Part shown: one piece after another, positions 8,523 through 16,522 of the stretch
Numbering within the stretch: position 1 is the first letter of the stretch
Layout: each line of letters starts with the position of its first letter
From: an uncultured Eggerthellaceae bacterium
GTDB lineage: Bacteria > Actinomycetota > Coriobacteriia > Coriobacteriales > Eggerthellaceae
Direction: 5' to 3'
NCBI GenBank assembly: GCA_934668515.1
Contig: CAKUNS010000016.1
Coordinates: 1 to 40,954 of the forward strand
Length of the DNA stretch: 40,954 nt
Notes under the pieces: generated by a model
Seen by the model: the letters and a program-made list of their open reading frames with translations, nothing else
Told to the model about the DNA's origin: nothing
Database searches by the model: none
Made by a program: the position numbers and the translations under genes

Positions 8523-8844
8523 CGGTCTCTCTTTCGAATGTTCACGAGCGAAAAACAGTAAGGAACAGGGTACGACATACGAGGTTACGCAACAAGGAAA
8601 GGCGATATCGGTAAGAAAGCTGCGAAAACTCGTTGGGCGCGCGTTGGACGGGCGTTGGCTCGATCCCGAAAACTCGTTGAGCGCGTGTTGGAACGATGTC
8701 GGACGGGCGTTGGCTCGAAGCCGGAAGCACGTTGGATGAACGACAGCCAAACATGAAATCGCGCCCATACGCAAAACGACCCCGTACGCAGTTGCACGAG
8801 GTCGCGACGTTGCGATGCCTGAATTGCGAAGCGAAGCTGAAACG
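8523..8844. other. Intergenic region between two minus-strand genes, holding the 11-bp array
   Basis: About 320 bp. Minus-strand ORFs here are by-products of the repeat phase (11-bp units leave long open frames) and lack RBS or family matches. The section next to 8522 should carry the promoter of the zinc-ribbon membrane protein; no clear -35/-10 pair was picked out. Confidence 0.5.
8621..8741 (+). repeat. Degenerate 11-bp tandem repeat array (GTTGG-headed units)
   Basis: Units starting at 8632, 8643, 8654, 8676, 8687, 8698, 8709 and 8731 all fall on one 11-bp grid and begin GTTGG, GTTGA or GTCGG; a typical unit is GTTGGACGGGC. The grid positions 8665 and 8720 hold more diverged units. There is higher-order duplication: GAAAACTC recurs at offset 44 (8624/8668), and GTTGGACGGGC then GTTGGCTCGA recurs at offset 55. 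It is intergenic. Confidence 0.8.
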
Positions 8845-10728
8845 CTAAGCGCTCGCTACCTGAAGGCTGCGCTCCATGGCGTAACGCAGAAGATCACTGC
8901 GGTTGATGGTGCCGACAATGCGATCGCCCTGAACAACCGGCACCTTCTTCAGCTTGTGCGTGGCAAGCAGCGAACACGCCTCTTCGAGCGTAGCCGAAGA
9001 ATCAAGCGAGACAAGCTTATCGGTGGCGATGTCGCGCAGCGGCAAATTAAGAAGCTCGCTCAAACGCTCGTCGAACGATTGGTTGTTCGCCGTCTCGATC
9101 ATCGTGTACGCGTTGGTAATCAGCGGATGCTTGTCAGCAAGGAACCTGATGACATCGCCGTCCGACACGAATCCAGCAGGCTTGCCCTGCACATCCACCA
9201 AAGGAAGGCCACCGATCTTGCGATCAACGAACAGCTGCATCGCAGCGCTAACGGGCGCATCGGCGGGAAGCGTGTAGGGCTCGGGCTGGACAAGGCGCGC
9301 CAAGGGGCGCTCGCTCGCAGGCATGGCCTGGCGCTTGATCTTGGCATTCTCCCTACGTCTTACGGCCGCGCGAGCATAGGCGAAGCCGATCAGCGAACCA
9401 GCCGCCGCCACGAACATGGCAACCATCATGGCCGACGAAAAACCGTTGGCCAAAGCAACCTGCGGTGAGGCACCCGCGGCGAGCGAGCCCATCTGACCCG
9501 AGGTGAGGATGCCCGTGTAGAGAGACGGCGCGATGCAGGCCGCGATCTGAACGAACGTGGTGGAAAGCGCCACGCCAAAGGGGTTCTGCTCGGGAGTGAG
9601 CGTCTTGAATCCCGCCGACTGTGACGGCGAGAAAATCAAGCCGGTGCCCGACATGACCAAAAACGCGCCAACAAACATACCCGGAAGCGAAAGAGTCGGA
9701 GCCAGGAAAGACAGAACCGCAAAACCGCAGGCCACAACCGCATAGCCAACGGGAAGCAGCGGCCATTCACCACGCGAGTCCATGATGCGGCCGCCCAAAA
9801 GCGACGTTGCGGCGTTGCCCAACACGGGAATAAGGATGGTCAAACCCGCCATGAACGCCGTCAAACCAGTCGCCCCCTCAAGATACATCGGCAGCAAAAC
9901 GCTGCAGCTGAAGCTTCCCATCATGGCGATAGTGGTCAAAATGATGGACGGCCAAAACGCGATGCTCTTCATGGGCGTAAGGTCGATCAGCGGGTTCTCA
10001 CAACGCAGCTGGCGAAGGATGAACAGCGCGACGGAAACAGCCATCACGACAAGAGAGATCGCAGCAACAAGCGTGTCCAGCGTGAGCATGACCAAGCCAA
10101 AGCTCAGCGACATCAAGAAAACCGCCGAAAGCACGACGGACGAAACATCAAGATGAGCTTCCTGGTTCTCCATGTTCTTGACCGAAGGAACGGCAACAAT
10201 GGCCAAAACGACCATCGCAACAGTGGGCACCACGAAGATGCTGTGCCACCCGAACGCCGTGACAACCGCGCCGCACACGACAGGCGCAAGCGCCGGACCG
10301 AACGTGATCATGCAGCTGCCAATAGACAGGAAGGTCCCCAACTTGTTCTTAGGCGTGACCACCAAAATAGTGTTCATCATAAGCGGGATGAAGATGCCGC
10401 TGCCGACGGCCTGGATCAGTCGAGCGACCATCAACAGCGCGAAGCTCGACGCGAAGATGCCGATAAGCGATCCAACAAAGCTGAACAACGCAGCGGCGAA
10501 ATATAGCGTGCGCAGCGGGATGCGGCGAAAGAAAAACGCCATGCACATGACCACGATCGTGCCGGCGATCATGTAACCGGTAACCGTCCATTGCGCGGCA
10601 ACCGAGTCGATGCCGCACTCGTTCATGATCGAAACGAGAGCGACGTTCATCAGGTTCTCGTTGAAACCTGCCAAAAATGCGCTGCCATACAAAACGAACA
10701 GCAGCAACGTAAGAGACTTCCCTTGCAT
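8845..10728 (-). CDS. MFS (DHA2-like) transporter fused to a C-terminal CBS-domain pair
   Basis: Residues 1-455 form a major facilitator of the drug:H+ antiporter 2 type: the N-terminal FNENLMNVALVSI segment, the loop motif FFFRRIPLRTLYF, ARLIQAVGSGIFIP and an antiporter motif-C-like GPALAPVVCG. After a basic linker (457-468, RRRENAKIKR) come two CBS motifs. CBS1 (~482-565) has GGLPLVDVQGKPAGFVSDGDVIRFL and a long insertion. CBS2 (~566-622) has KKVPVVQGDRIVGTINRSDLL. CBS pairs bind adenosyl ligands (AMP, ATP, SAM, c-di-AMP) and gate several transporters, so nucleotide-gated efflux is plausible. RBS GAAAGGACG fixes the start at 10728. A stand-alone CBS gene by frame fusion is unlikely, since the join is in frame without a stop. 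Confidence 0.88.
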   Translation of the reverse strand: MQGKSLTLLLFVLYGSAFLAGFNENLMNVALVSIMNECGIDSVAAQWTVTGYMIAGTIVVMCMAFFFRRIPLRTLYFAAALFSFVGSLIGIFASSFALLMVARLIQAVGSGIFIPLMMNTILVVTPKNKLGTFLSIGSCMITFGPALAPVVCGAVVTAFGWHSIFVVPTVAMVVLAIVAVPSVKNMENQEAHLDVSSVVLSAVFLMSLSFGLVMLTLDTLVAAISLVVMAVSVALFILRQLRCENPLIDLTPMKSIAFWPSIILTTIAMMGSFSCSVLLPMYLEGATGLTAFMAGLTILIPVLGNAATSLLGGRIMDSRGEWPLLPVGYAVVACGFAVLSFLAPTLSLPGMFVGAFLVMSGTGLIFSPSQSAGFKTLTPEQNPFGVALSTTFVQIAACIAPSLYTGILTSGQMGSLAAGASPQVALANGFSSAMMVAMFVAAAGSLIGFAYARAAVRRRENAKIKRQAMPASERPLARLVQPEPYTLPADAPVSAAMQLFVDRKIGGLPLVDVQGKPAGFVSDGDVIRFLADKHPLITNAYTMIETANNQSFDERLSELLNLPLRDIATDKLVSLDSSATLEEACSLLATHKLKKVPVVQGDRIVGTINRSDLLRYAMERSLQVASA

Positions 10729-11347
10729 ATACGTCCTTTCACAGCTTGCTCTTGCAACGGAAGACAACCAAAACGTGGCAGACGCGCAAGAGGGCACCTC
10801 TCATGCGCCGCCTGCGGTCGAACATCACGAGCAGAGCGCACTGACGAAATGCGCATGAGATGCGCCCGACGATTCAGTTGTCTTGGGTTTCGGCAAGCTG
10901 GCACAGATTCGCATGGCGACCCCGCTTTGCGGCAGTCGACGTAAGCTGCTCAGATTTAGGAGCACGCTTGCTCGATGCTTTCAGTATAAACACGACGCGC
11001 CCTTGGCTCTAGAAACGAGGCGGGCAGTCCCACAAACATGCCACAGTGAAAGACGCTGACGGCACCCGCGGCGAAGCGACAACGCTCGCAGCGCGCGACG
11101 TCGCAACGCACGACGCGGCAGCCTCATCGGCAAGCGCCCCGCAAAAAATGAAAGAAGCCGCCCATAAGGACAGCTTCAGCTGGTGTCGCCACATTCGGAC
11201 GACGGCATGGAACGACCCAACCGGCAAAGGGAAGGTGGACCGGCTGGGTCGATTCCTCTAGCGGAGCGGACGTTTGCAGTGCCCCGTTCGAGCTATATCG
11301 CTTCAGCGCGGGCGGGAGGACCTATCGCGCGAAGCTGCAAGAGTTTT
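10729..11347. other. 619-bp intergenic region upstream of the MFS-CBS gene
   Basis: I see no credible gene here; the short ORFs lack RBS and family features. On the minus strand a TATACT (around 10983-10988) could be a -10, which would give the MFS-CBS gene a ~250-nt leader with a short CCGC/GCGG hairpin near 10926-10936. No known riboswitch was recognised. The left-hand end holds a hairpin after the phosphodiesterase gene (see 11214). Confidence 0.4.
11214..11250 (-). terminator. Hairpin downstream of the phosphodiesterase gene
   Basis: On the minus strand GACCCAGCCGG pairs with CCGGTTGGGTC (11 bp, one G-U). The following bases are poor in T, so termination strength is doubtful. Confidence 0.4.
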
Positions 11348-13465
11348 CTACAGATCCTCAGAGAAGATGCTGTAGGCAGGTGCGCCCTCGCACTGTGCGG
11401 GGAAGCGAACACCCAGCAGAGCCGCTGCCGTAGGCGCCACGTCAACCTCGCGGATGTACATGTCGGTACGGAAGTTCTCCTTGATGCCGGGACCTGCTGC
11501 CGCGAAGATCGGGCTGAGCGAGGTGTCGTTGTAACCAAGCGAGGTCGAAAGGCCGCCACCATGGTCCTCAGCGTAAAGGCCGCTGACGTTGAAGATGATG
11601 TCTGCAGCGTTCGGGCCGCCCATGCCAAGTAGGATGGCGTCGCGGTTGTGCAGAGCATACGCGAACAGGTGGTAACCCGTCTTCGGATGCTTGTACTCGT
11701 ACATCTTCGTGATGATCTCTTCCTCGAGGGCGAACTGATCCTCGGGCTCGACGATGCCGTGCTTGTCGCGGCCCTTCACGTTGATGTAGATGCTGTTGCA
11801 ACGCGTCATGATAGCGCGGGTCTTGGTCCAGTCGATCTCGGGGATCTCGTTGCCGTCCTCATCGCGCTTCAACACGGTGTAGCCCCACTTGTGCAGCGGC
11901 TCGAGGCTGACGCCCATGTTGTCGCCCTGAGCGACGGACTCTTCCTCGGAACACATCAGGCCGTGGTCGGAAACCAGAAGGATGGTCCAACCCTCATCCA
12001 GCAGATGCATGAAGCTTCCGATGTAGTCGTCGGTAACCTTGTAGGTTGCCTCGGCGAACTTCACGACCTCGGACTCGTCGTAACGGCTGGTGTCGCGGTT
12101 CTTCATGTACTTCATGTAGCAGTGACCCTGCAGGTCGCAGTTGTGGAAGTGGCTGAAGATGACCTCAACGCCGTGCTTCTCGATCATGTAGTGCATGAAC
12201 TTGCTCTGCCACTCGGCGGAGAGCTCCCACTGCGGGAGGTTGCACTTCATGATGAGGTCCTTGTCCAGGCCGGACATCTGGCTGGTCGGAACCAGCGGGC
12301 CGGCAGCCTCGATGGACTCCTTCAGCAGGCTCTTCGGGAAGAACACGGTGTCCTCTTCGCAGCTGGAGCCACGGGAGGCCCAAATGCGAACATAGGAGCC
12401 GTCCTCGGCGATCTTCAGAAGGCGCATGTTGCGGAAGATCATCTCTTCGCCGCCATCCTTGGTGGGGATGTAGTCGATGACGCCGGTGAAGACATCGTTC
12501 TCAAGAACGGTGACGGGCTCGGTGGCCTGCTTGTTCTTGTAAATCGCAACGTGATCGTACACGCCCTCGGCGTTCTTCAGGATAAGGGCGTTGCGAGTGA
12601 CGCGGCCGTGCATCGTAAGGATGATGAATTCCTTGGCGCCTTCGGGAACCTCGATGTCCCAGCCCTCGGGCTCGGAAACAGGCGAGATCGAGCAGCCGGT
12701 CGGGAAGTCGGCGGTGCTCCACATGATGCCCTTCTCCTCGTCAAAGACGATGTTGTCGTTGACGAAGCTGTGATCGGGCGTGTAGCCGGGAACGCCGATG
12801 AACTCCTTGTAGGCCTGCAGGTACTTCTTCATGCGCTCCTTGGCCTCGGGCGTCTTGCCGCGAGAGCACAGCGGACGACCGTCAAGGGTGGTCAGAACAT
12901 GCGGGGCAAGTTTCTCGTCGCCTTCAACCTCGGACGTGACAACCGACATGAATGCGCACGAGGGGGTCTCGGCCTTGGTGCTGGCGACGAAGATGGTGTC
13001 CATGTCGCGCACGTTGGAGTAAGCGCAGGTTGCTCCAGGGGAAGAGCCGTCAACAGTGAACAGGTTCGGGGAATCGCTGGTCGGAGGGAAGGAGCCGCCG
13101 GGCCAGTGCATGACAAGCGTCTTCTTGCCGGACTCTGCCGTGATGTTCCACAGCGGCTCGGCGGTCATGAAGCGCGAGCTGAATGCGCCCAAGGTGATGT
13201 CCTTGTCGTCCTTAGCGGAGACGTTGTAGTCGATGATGCCGTGCGTCATGGGGTAAGCACCCGTGCCCAGCGTTGCCCACATCGGCGGGGTGATGGTGGG
13301 GTTGGCGCCCAGAAGCATCAGGTCGTCACGGCAAGCGCCGCGCTCCATGAGCTCCTTCAGGTGGGGCATCTTGCCCTCGTCGACCATGCGCTTTGCCCAG
13401 CGGGGATCCATTCCGTCCACGCCAAGCACGAGCAGTTTGTCAGTAAGACCGCGTGACCTTAACAT
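11348..13465 (-). CDS. Alkaline-phosphatase-superfamily phosphodiesterase / nucleotide pyrophosphatase-like hydrolase
   Basis: A metal-dependent hydrolase of the NPP/type I phosphodiesterase class, 705 residues. All expected two-metal residues are visible: D17 (VLGVDGMDP), nucleophile T59 (NPTITPPMW, aligned with the NPP T-F-P-N), D444 and H448 (HNCDLQGH), D500 and H501 (SDHGLM) and H635 (EDHGGG). The TGAYPMTHGI segment is also family-typical. It has no signal peptide or membrane segment, so it appears cytoplasmic, unlike many NPPs, and has a ~300-residue insertion (about 120-430). RBS GAGG is 6 bp before the ATG. It sits 157 bp downstream of the first DASS-like permease on the same strand, suggesting that the imported compound, or a product of it, is its substrate. 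Phosphodiester versus sulfate ester cannot be decided. Confidence 0.85.
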   Translation of the reverse strand: MLRSRGLTDKLLVLGVDGMDPRWAKRMVDEGKMPHLKELMERGACRDDLMLLGANPTITPPMWATLGTGAYPMTHGIIDYNVSAKDDKDITLGAFSSRFMTAEPLWNITAESGKKTLVMHWPGGSFPPTSDSPNLFTVDGSSPGATCAYSNVRDMDTIFVASTKAETPSCAFMSVVTSEVEGDEKLAPHVLTTLDGRPLCSRGKTPEAKERMKKYLQAYKEFIGVPGYTPDHSFVNDNIVFDEEKGIMWSTADFPTGCSISPVSEPEGWDIEVPEGAKEFIILTMHGRVTRNALILKNAEGVYDHVAIYKNKQATEPVTVLENDVFTGVIDYIPTKDGGEEMIFRNMRLLKIAEDGSYVRIWASRGSSCEEDTVFFPKSLLKESIEAAGPLVPTSQMSGLDKDLIMKCNLPQWELSAEWQSKFMHYMIEKHGVEVIFSHFHNCDLQGHCYMKYMKNRDTSRYDESEVVKFAEATYKVTDDYIGSFMHLLDEGWTILLVSDHGLMCSEEESVAQGDNMGVSLEPLHKWGYTVLKRDEDGNEIPEIDWTKTRAIMTRCNSIYINVKGRDKHGIVEPEDQFALEEEIITKMYEYKHPKTGYHLFAYALHNRDAILLGMGGPNAADIIFNVSGLYAEDHGGGLSTSLGYNDTSLSPIFAAAGPGIKENFRTDMYIREVDVAPTAAALLGVRFPAQCEGAPAYSIFSEDL

Positions 13466-13622
13466 TTCGAAACCTCTTTTCTATGTCCGATTCGCTTAAG
13501 ACCTAATGGGTGTTCGGCAGCTGCGCTTGCTAGAAGGCAACTGCCAGGTTACGCGACCACGGCTTTCGCTTTCAAACCTGCGGGCCGCGCAACCCGAATG
13601 ACGTGCAGTTGATGCAATCGAC

Positions 13623-15041
13623 TTACATCGGGAAGAAGATCTGGGAGATGGGGATGGCGATGACCATCTCGATGACCAGCATGATGGGCAGGATCTTCAG
13701 AGCGGTCTTGCTCATCTCGCTTGCGTCAGCCAATTCCTGCGTCATGGCAACCGCGGTAACCGGCGAAGCGGCGGGCGTTGCAAGAGCGAGCTGAACGAGG
13801 ATCCACAGAAGGACGATGCACATCGTGGTGTTGATGCCAACGGCCTGAGCGTAGTTGACCAGGAAGGGCATGACCATAACGGCTATGATCATGTTGTTCG
13901 CGACGTTGGTAAGGACAACTGCCAGAACCAGCGAGACGATGATGAAGACCCAAGGAGACAGACCCATGAGCGACTTGAACACAGTTGCCATTGCGGCGGT
14001 GATGCCCAGGTCCTTGCTGCTCATGTAGGTTGCCATCAGCATGACGACGGCGACCATGCAAACCTGACCCCAGTTAGCCATATGGAAGAGCTCTTCCAGG
14101 TTGGCCAGAGGCTTGCCCTCGGCGTCGGGGAGAAGACCGGCGACGATGCAGAGGATCATGCAGTAACCAGCGATGCCGAACTTGGAAACGAAGACGGAAA
14201 TTGCGCCCAGCGGCAGCGAACCCAGAAGGTTCAGGATGATGAGGCCGACGAACAGGAGCAGGGCGACCTTCTGGTCACGCGTGCACTTGGTCATCTCGCA
14301 CTCTTTGCAGTACTCGGTCAAAGGCTCGGCGTCAACCCTGAAGATGTAGCGCATGACCAGCATGTACACAGTGGCGATCAGGATGCCCATGGTGATCATG
14401 AAGCCAAGGTAGGGAACCATGTCGATCGGGATGTTCGGGAACATGGCGTTGTAGCTCTGGAAGAAGACCAGGCCGGTGCCGAAGAACGGGAAGAGGATCT
14501 GGCCGTTCATCAGGCTGAGTGCGCAACCAAGATACAGGAAGATGGCCAGCTTCGAGTTCTTCTTCACATGGCAAGACTCAAGCATGGAGGTGATGAAAGC
14601 GCCGAAGATGATCATCATGATGATCGGGTTGAACGGGCCGAACGGGAAAGCAAGAACCAGGATGATCCAGATGGTCAGCCAAGGCTTTCCTTGCATGAAC
14701 TTGTTGTTAAGCAGCAAACTTACCAACCAGTTGAAGGCACCGTTCTTCATTGCGATGCCGATGGAGCCCATGCAAAGAACAAGCGTGAGAACAGTGGCGG
14801 AGCCGAACGTGGCGGCCATGACCTGGGTCATGCCGAACGTGAAGCCAGCGGAGACAAGTGCGACAAGGCTAGGCCACAACATGTCGATGGTGATCCAGCC
14901 GTAGATGGCGCCGATGAAGCAGCCAAGCAGGCACATGCCCTGCTGAGAAATGCCCAGCGGACCGGGAACGAACTGGAACAAGAAGCAGAACGCTAGAACT
15001 ACGATGTAATGGATGACAGAAACGCGTTTTTTCGTTTCCAT
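13623..15041 (-). CDS. SLC13/DASS-like anion permease (module 1)
   Basis: A polytopic membrane transporter of the ion-transporter superfamily, 472 residues with roughly 11-12 hydrophobic segments. It has paired NPIIMMIIFGAFITSML and LALATPAASPVTAVAMTQE stretches like the substrate/Na+-binding motifs of divalent-anion:Na+ symporters. A polar central loop carries C245, C248 and C253 (CKECEMTKC). It is a clear paralogue of the permease at 20530 (shared GAxxGWxTIxMLWPSL, GxAMKNGAFxWLV, MQGKPWxTxW, MFPNI). RBS GGGGAGGG precedes the ATG. It is divergent from the LysR gene at 15423 and likely controlled by it, with the phosphodiesterase gene downstream. The substrate (dicarboxylate, sulfonate or phosphate ester) is unknown. 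Confidence 0.82.
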   Translation of the reverse strand: METKKRVSVIHYIVVLAFCFLFQFVPGPLGISQQGMCLLGCFIGAIYGWITIDMLWPSLVALVSAGFTFGMTQVMAATFGSATVLTLVLCMGSIGIAMKNGAFNWLVSLLLNNKFMQGKPWLTIWIILVLAFPFGPFNPIIMMIIFGAFITSMLESCHVKKNSKLAIFLYLGCALSLMNGQILFPFFGTGLVFFQSYNAMFPNIPIDMVPYLGFMITMGILIATVYMLVMRYIFRVDAEPLTEYCKECEMTKCTRDQKVALLLFVGLIILNLLGSLPLGAISVFVSKFGIAGYCMILCIVAGLLPDAEGKPLANLEELFHMANWGQVCMVAVVMLMATYMSSKDLGITAAMATVFKSLMGLSPWVFIIVSLVLAVVLTNVANNMIIAVMVMPFLVNYAQAVGINTTMCIVLLWILVQLALATPAASPVTAVAMTQELADASEMSKTALKILPIMLVIEMVIAIPISQIFFPM

Positions 15042-15422
15042 ACCCTCCCCTTTCCGAAAGAGTTGAAATTACGGCCGCGCACCTCCCGTACGCCAACCGC
15101 GATTGCGAACCGACCGTCTTCCCTCCTCAAAAGTCCGCGTCGATTTCTTGCCTCTTCTTTGACGAACCGTGCATAGCTTTCGAAAGATGCATTTGGCTCG
15201 CGTTTACACTCCCTTGGCGATTGCGTCTCTCTTCCGCATCGCCTTGTGTGTTCGGCTTTATCGAACACAATACTATGCTGTAGATGGGTATTCCGAACAC
15301 ATTTCGCACTATACCACGCTGGATATAACCTGTGAGCGAGGTCGCGATCGGATATCACTATGGCAGAACCGAACATATCGGCATATCATGTTCGGTAGAG
15401 TCGAACACGTAGGGAGAATCAC
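15042..15422. promoter_or_regulatory. Divergent regulatory region of module 1 with TTCG-N7-CGAA operators
   Basis: GTGTTCG-N7-CGAACAC lies at 15248-15268 and ATGTTCG-N7-CGAACAC at 15388-15408. Both contain the LysR T-N11-A core. CCGAACAT-N11-ATGTTCGG spans 15369-15395 and shares its right arm with the second site. A lone CGAACAC half-site is at 15294-15300. The distal site ends 14 bp before the lysR start, overlapping its leader (autorepression likely); the proximal site is about 207 bp from the permease start. The rest of this 381-bp stretch holds no gene. Confidence 0.7.
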
Positions 15423-16340
15423 GTGAAGATAACTGTTCAGCAGCTTCGCTATTTGCTGGAAACGGCAGAGCGGGGTTCCATCAACGCTGCTGCCAAGAGC
15501 CTGGGAATTTCGAAGAGCACCTTGTACGAAGCACTGAGCCAAGTTGAAGATGAGCTGGGATTCAGCGTTCTCGATCGTGGCAAGCGAGGCGTTTCCGTCA
15601 CCGAACGCGGCACCAAGGTCATGAATGCGGCCGAGCGCGTTGTCGCCGAGATGGACGCGTTCGAGCGCGAGTTCTGCAACCACGGCACAGCCTCGTCGCA
15701 CTTGCATGTTTCCATGTTGCCCTTCGGCTTTGGTGTGAACGCCCTGATGAGCGTGGCCGAGGCTCATGCTCACGCGGGCATCGATTTCAATATCGAGGTC
15801 GTTCAAACCCCCAAGATGGCTTACGACATCAACAACGGCATGCGTGATATCGGCCTTCTGCTTCTTTCCGAAGGCAACGAGGGCGCCTTGCGCAAGTATC
15901 TGGAAAGCGGCGAGCTTGAATATCACGAGCTCTTCAAAGCGAAGATGTACGCGTATGTCAGCAGGCATCATCCGCTTGCTAGCCGCAAGAAGCTCAATCC
16001 GTCCGACCTGGTTCAGTACCCCATGTTCTATTACGAACAGTACTTCTATATGAACTCGCTGCATGCAACCGACATGCGAAAAGCGTTCCTTGCGGGCGAC
16101 AGGCAGAAGGTCAACGACACGCTGTTCGCCTCGCTGCGCGAGCTGACCGAGAGCATCGCCGAAACCGACGGATACGCCGTTTGGTGCAACCTGACCGGCA
16201 AGGCGTTGTCGACCGAGGGCACGGTTGCCATCCCCTACGAGAGCGATACGGACATGAGCTTGGGCTATCTGGTAAAGAAAGGGACGCCCATCGACGGCGT
16301 CTTGAAGGAATACATCGACGAGCTGATGAAATTCGCATAG
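15423..16340 (+). CDS. LysR-family transcriptional regulator (module 1)
   Basis: A 305-residue LysR-type regulator. The N-terminal winged HTH (residues 3-62) reads QQLRYLLETAERGSINAAAK then LGISKSTLYEALSQVEDELG. The linker helix and periplasmic-binding-like effector domain follow (~88-300). The start is a GTG at 15423 preceded by AGGGAG. It is divergent from the permease/phosphodiesterase genes and flanked by palindromes that fit a LysR box, so it should control both them and itself. It is related to the regulator at 19309-20256: same length class, shared QQLRY start and shared HPLA effector segment. The co-inducer is presumably the permease substrate or its breakdown product. Confidence 0.9.
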   Translation: MKITVQQLRYLLETAERGSINAAAKSLGISKSTLYEALSQVEDELGFSVLDRGKRGVSVTERGTKVMNAAERVVAEMDAFEREFCNHGTASSHLHVSMLPFGFGVNALMSVAEAHAHAGIDFNIEVVQTPKMAYDINNGMRDIGLLLLSEGNEGALRKYLESGELEYHELFKAKMYAYVSRHHPLASRKKLNPSDLVQYPMFYYEQYFYMNSLHATDMRKAFLAGDRQKVNDTLFASLRELTESIAETDGYAVWCNLTGKALSTEGTVAIPYESDTDMSLGYLVKKGTPIDGVLKEYIDELMKFA

Positions 16341-16398
16341 GCAGCGAGGCAGCGGTGGGATGTTTGAGCGAAGCGACAACGCCCCAGCTGCGTTGCCC

Positions 16399-16431
16399 CA
16401 ATCCAGCACCAATCCAACAGCAATCCAACAT
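16399..16431 (-). repeat. 11-bp tandem repeat, three units
   Basis: Plus strand CAATCCAGCAC, CAATCCAACAG, CAATCCAACAT; on the minus strand these become GTTGGATTG-type units, matching the GTTGG head and the 11-bp period of the array at 8621. They are intergenic between lysR and the flavodiiron gene. Confidence 0.7.
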
Positions 16432-16463
16432 CCCTATGACAACGATTGCTCACTCTTCTTATT

Positions 16464-16496
16464 GATATTGATTCCCATTAGTAAAGCTGCTATATT
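16464..16496 (+). promoter_or_regulatory. Promoter with overlapping Fur-like box, upstream of the flavodiiron gene
   Basis: -35 TTGATT (16468-16473), 17-bp spacer, -10 TATATT (16491-16496). GATATTGATTCCCATTAGT (16464-16482) matches the 19-bp Fur consensus at 13 of 19 positions and covers the -35. This implies iron or metal-dependent repression of the flavodiiron gene. No fur gene is in the window; the DtxR-like protein at 1579 is the only metalloregulator seen. Confidence 0.55.
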
Positions 16497-16522
16497 CGAG
16501 TCATTAGAAGAAAGGGGCAATC

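Noticed and set aside
8621..8741. CRISPR array
   Set aside because: Units are 11 bp with no spacers of 26-40 bp and no cas genes in the window.
8542..8797. Minus-strand ORFs repeating N-A-R-P-T-S-F
   Set aside because: An effect of the 11-bp repeat phase (33 bp = 3 units); no RBS, no homology-like features.
11009..11227. Small minus-strand ORF of 72 codons in the 619-bp gap
   Set aside because: No RBS, arginine/alanine-rich composition typical of shadow frames.
10729..11347. A known riboswitch before the MFS-CBS gene
   Set aside because: The leader has small hairpins but no conserved core I could match to a described class.
11648..13456. 602-codon open frame on plus, opposite the phosphodiesterase gene
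   Set aside because: It mirrors the codon pattern of the minus-strand gene (GC-rich third positions), has no ribosome site or family motifs, while the minus-strand frame has all catalytic residues.
14082..14996. 304-codon plus-strand frame opposite permease 1
   Set aside because: Highly charged His/Asp/Glu/Gln shadow of a hydrophobic membrane protein.
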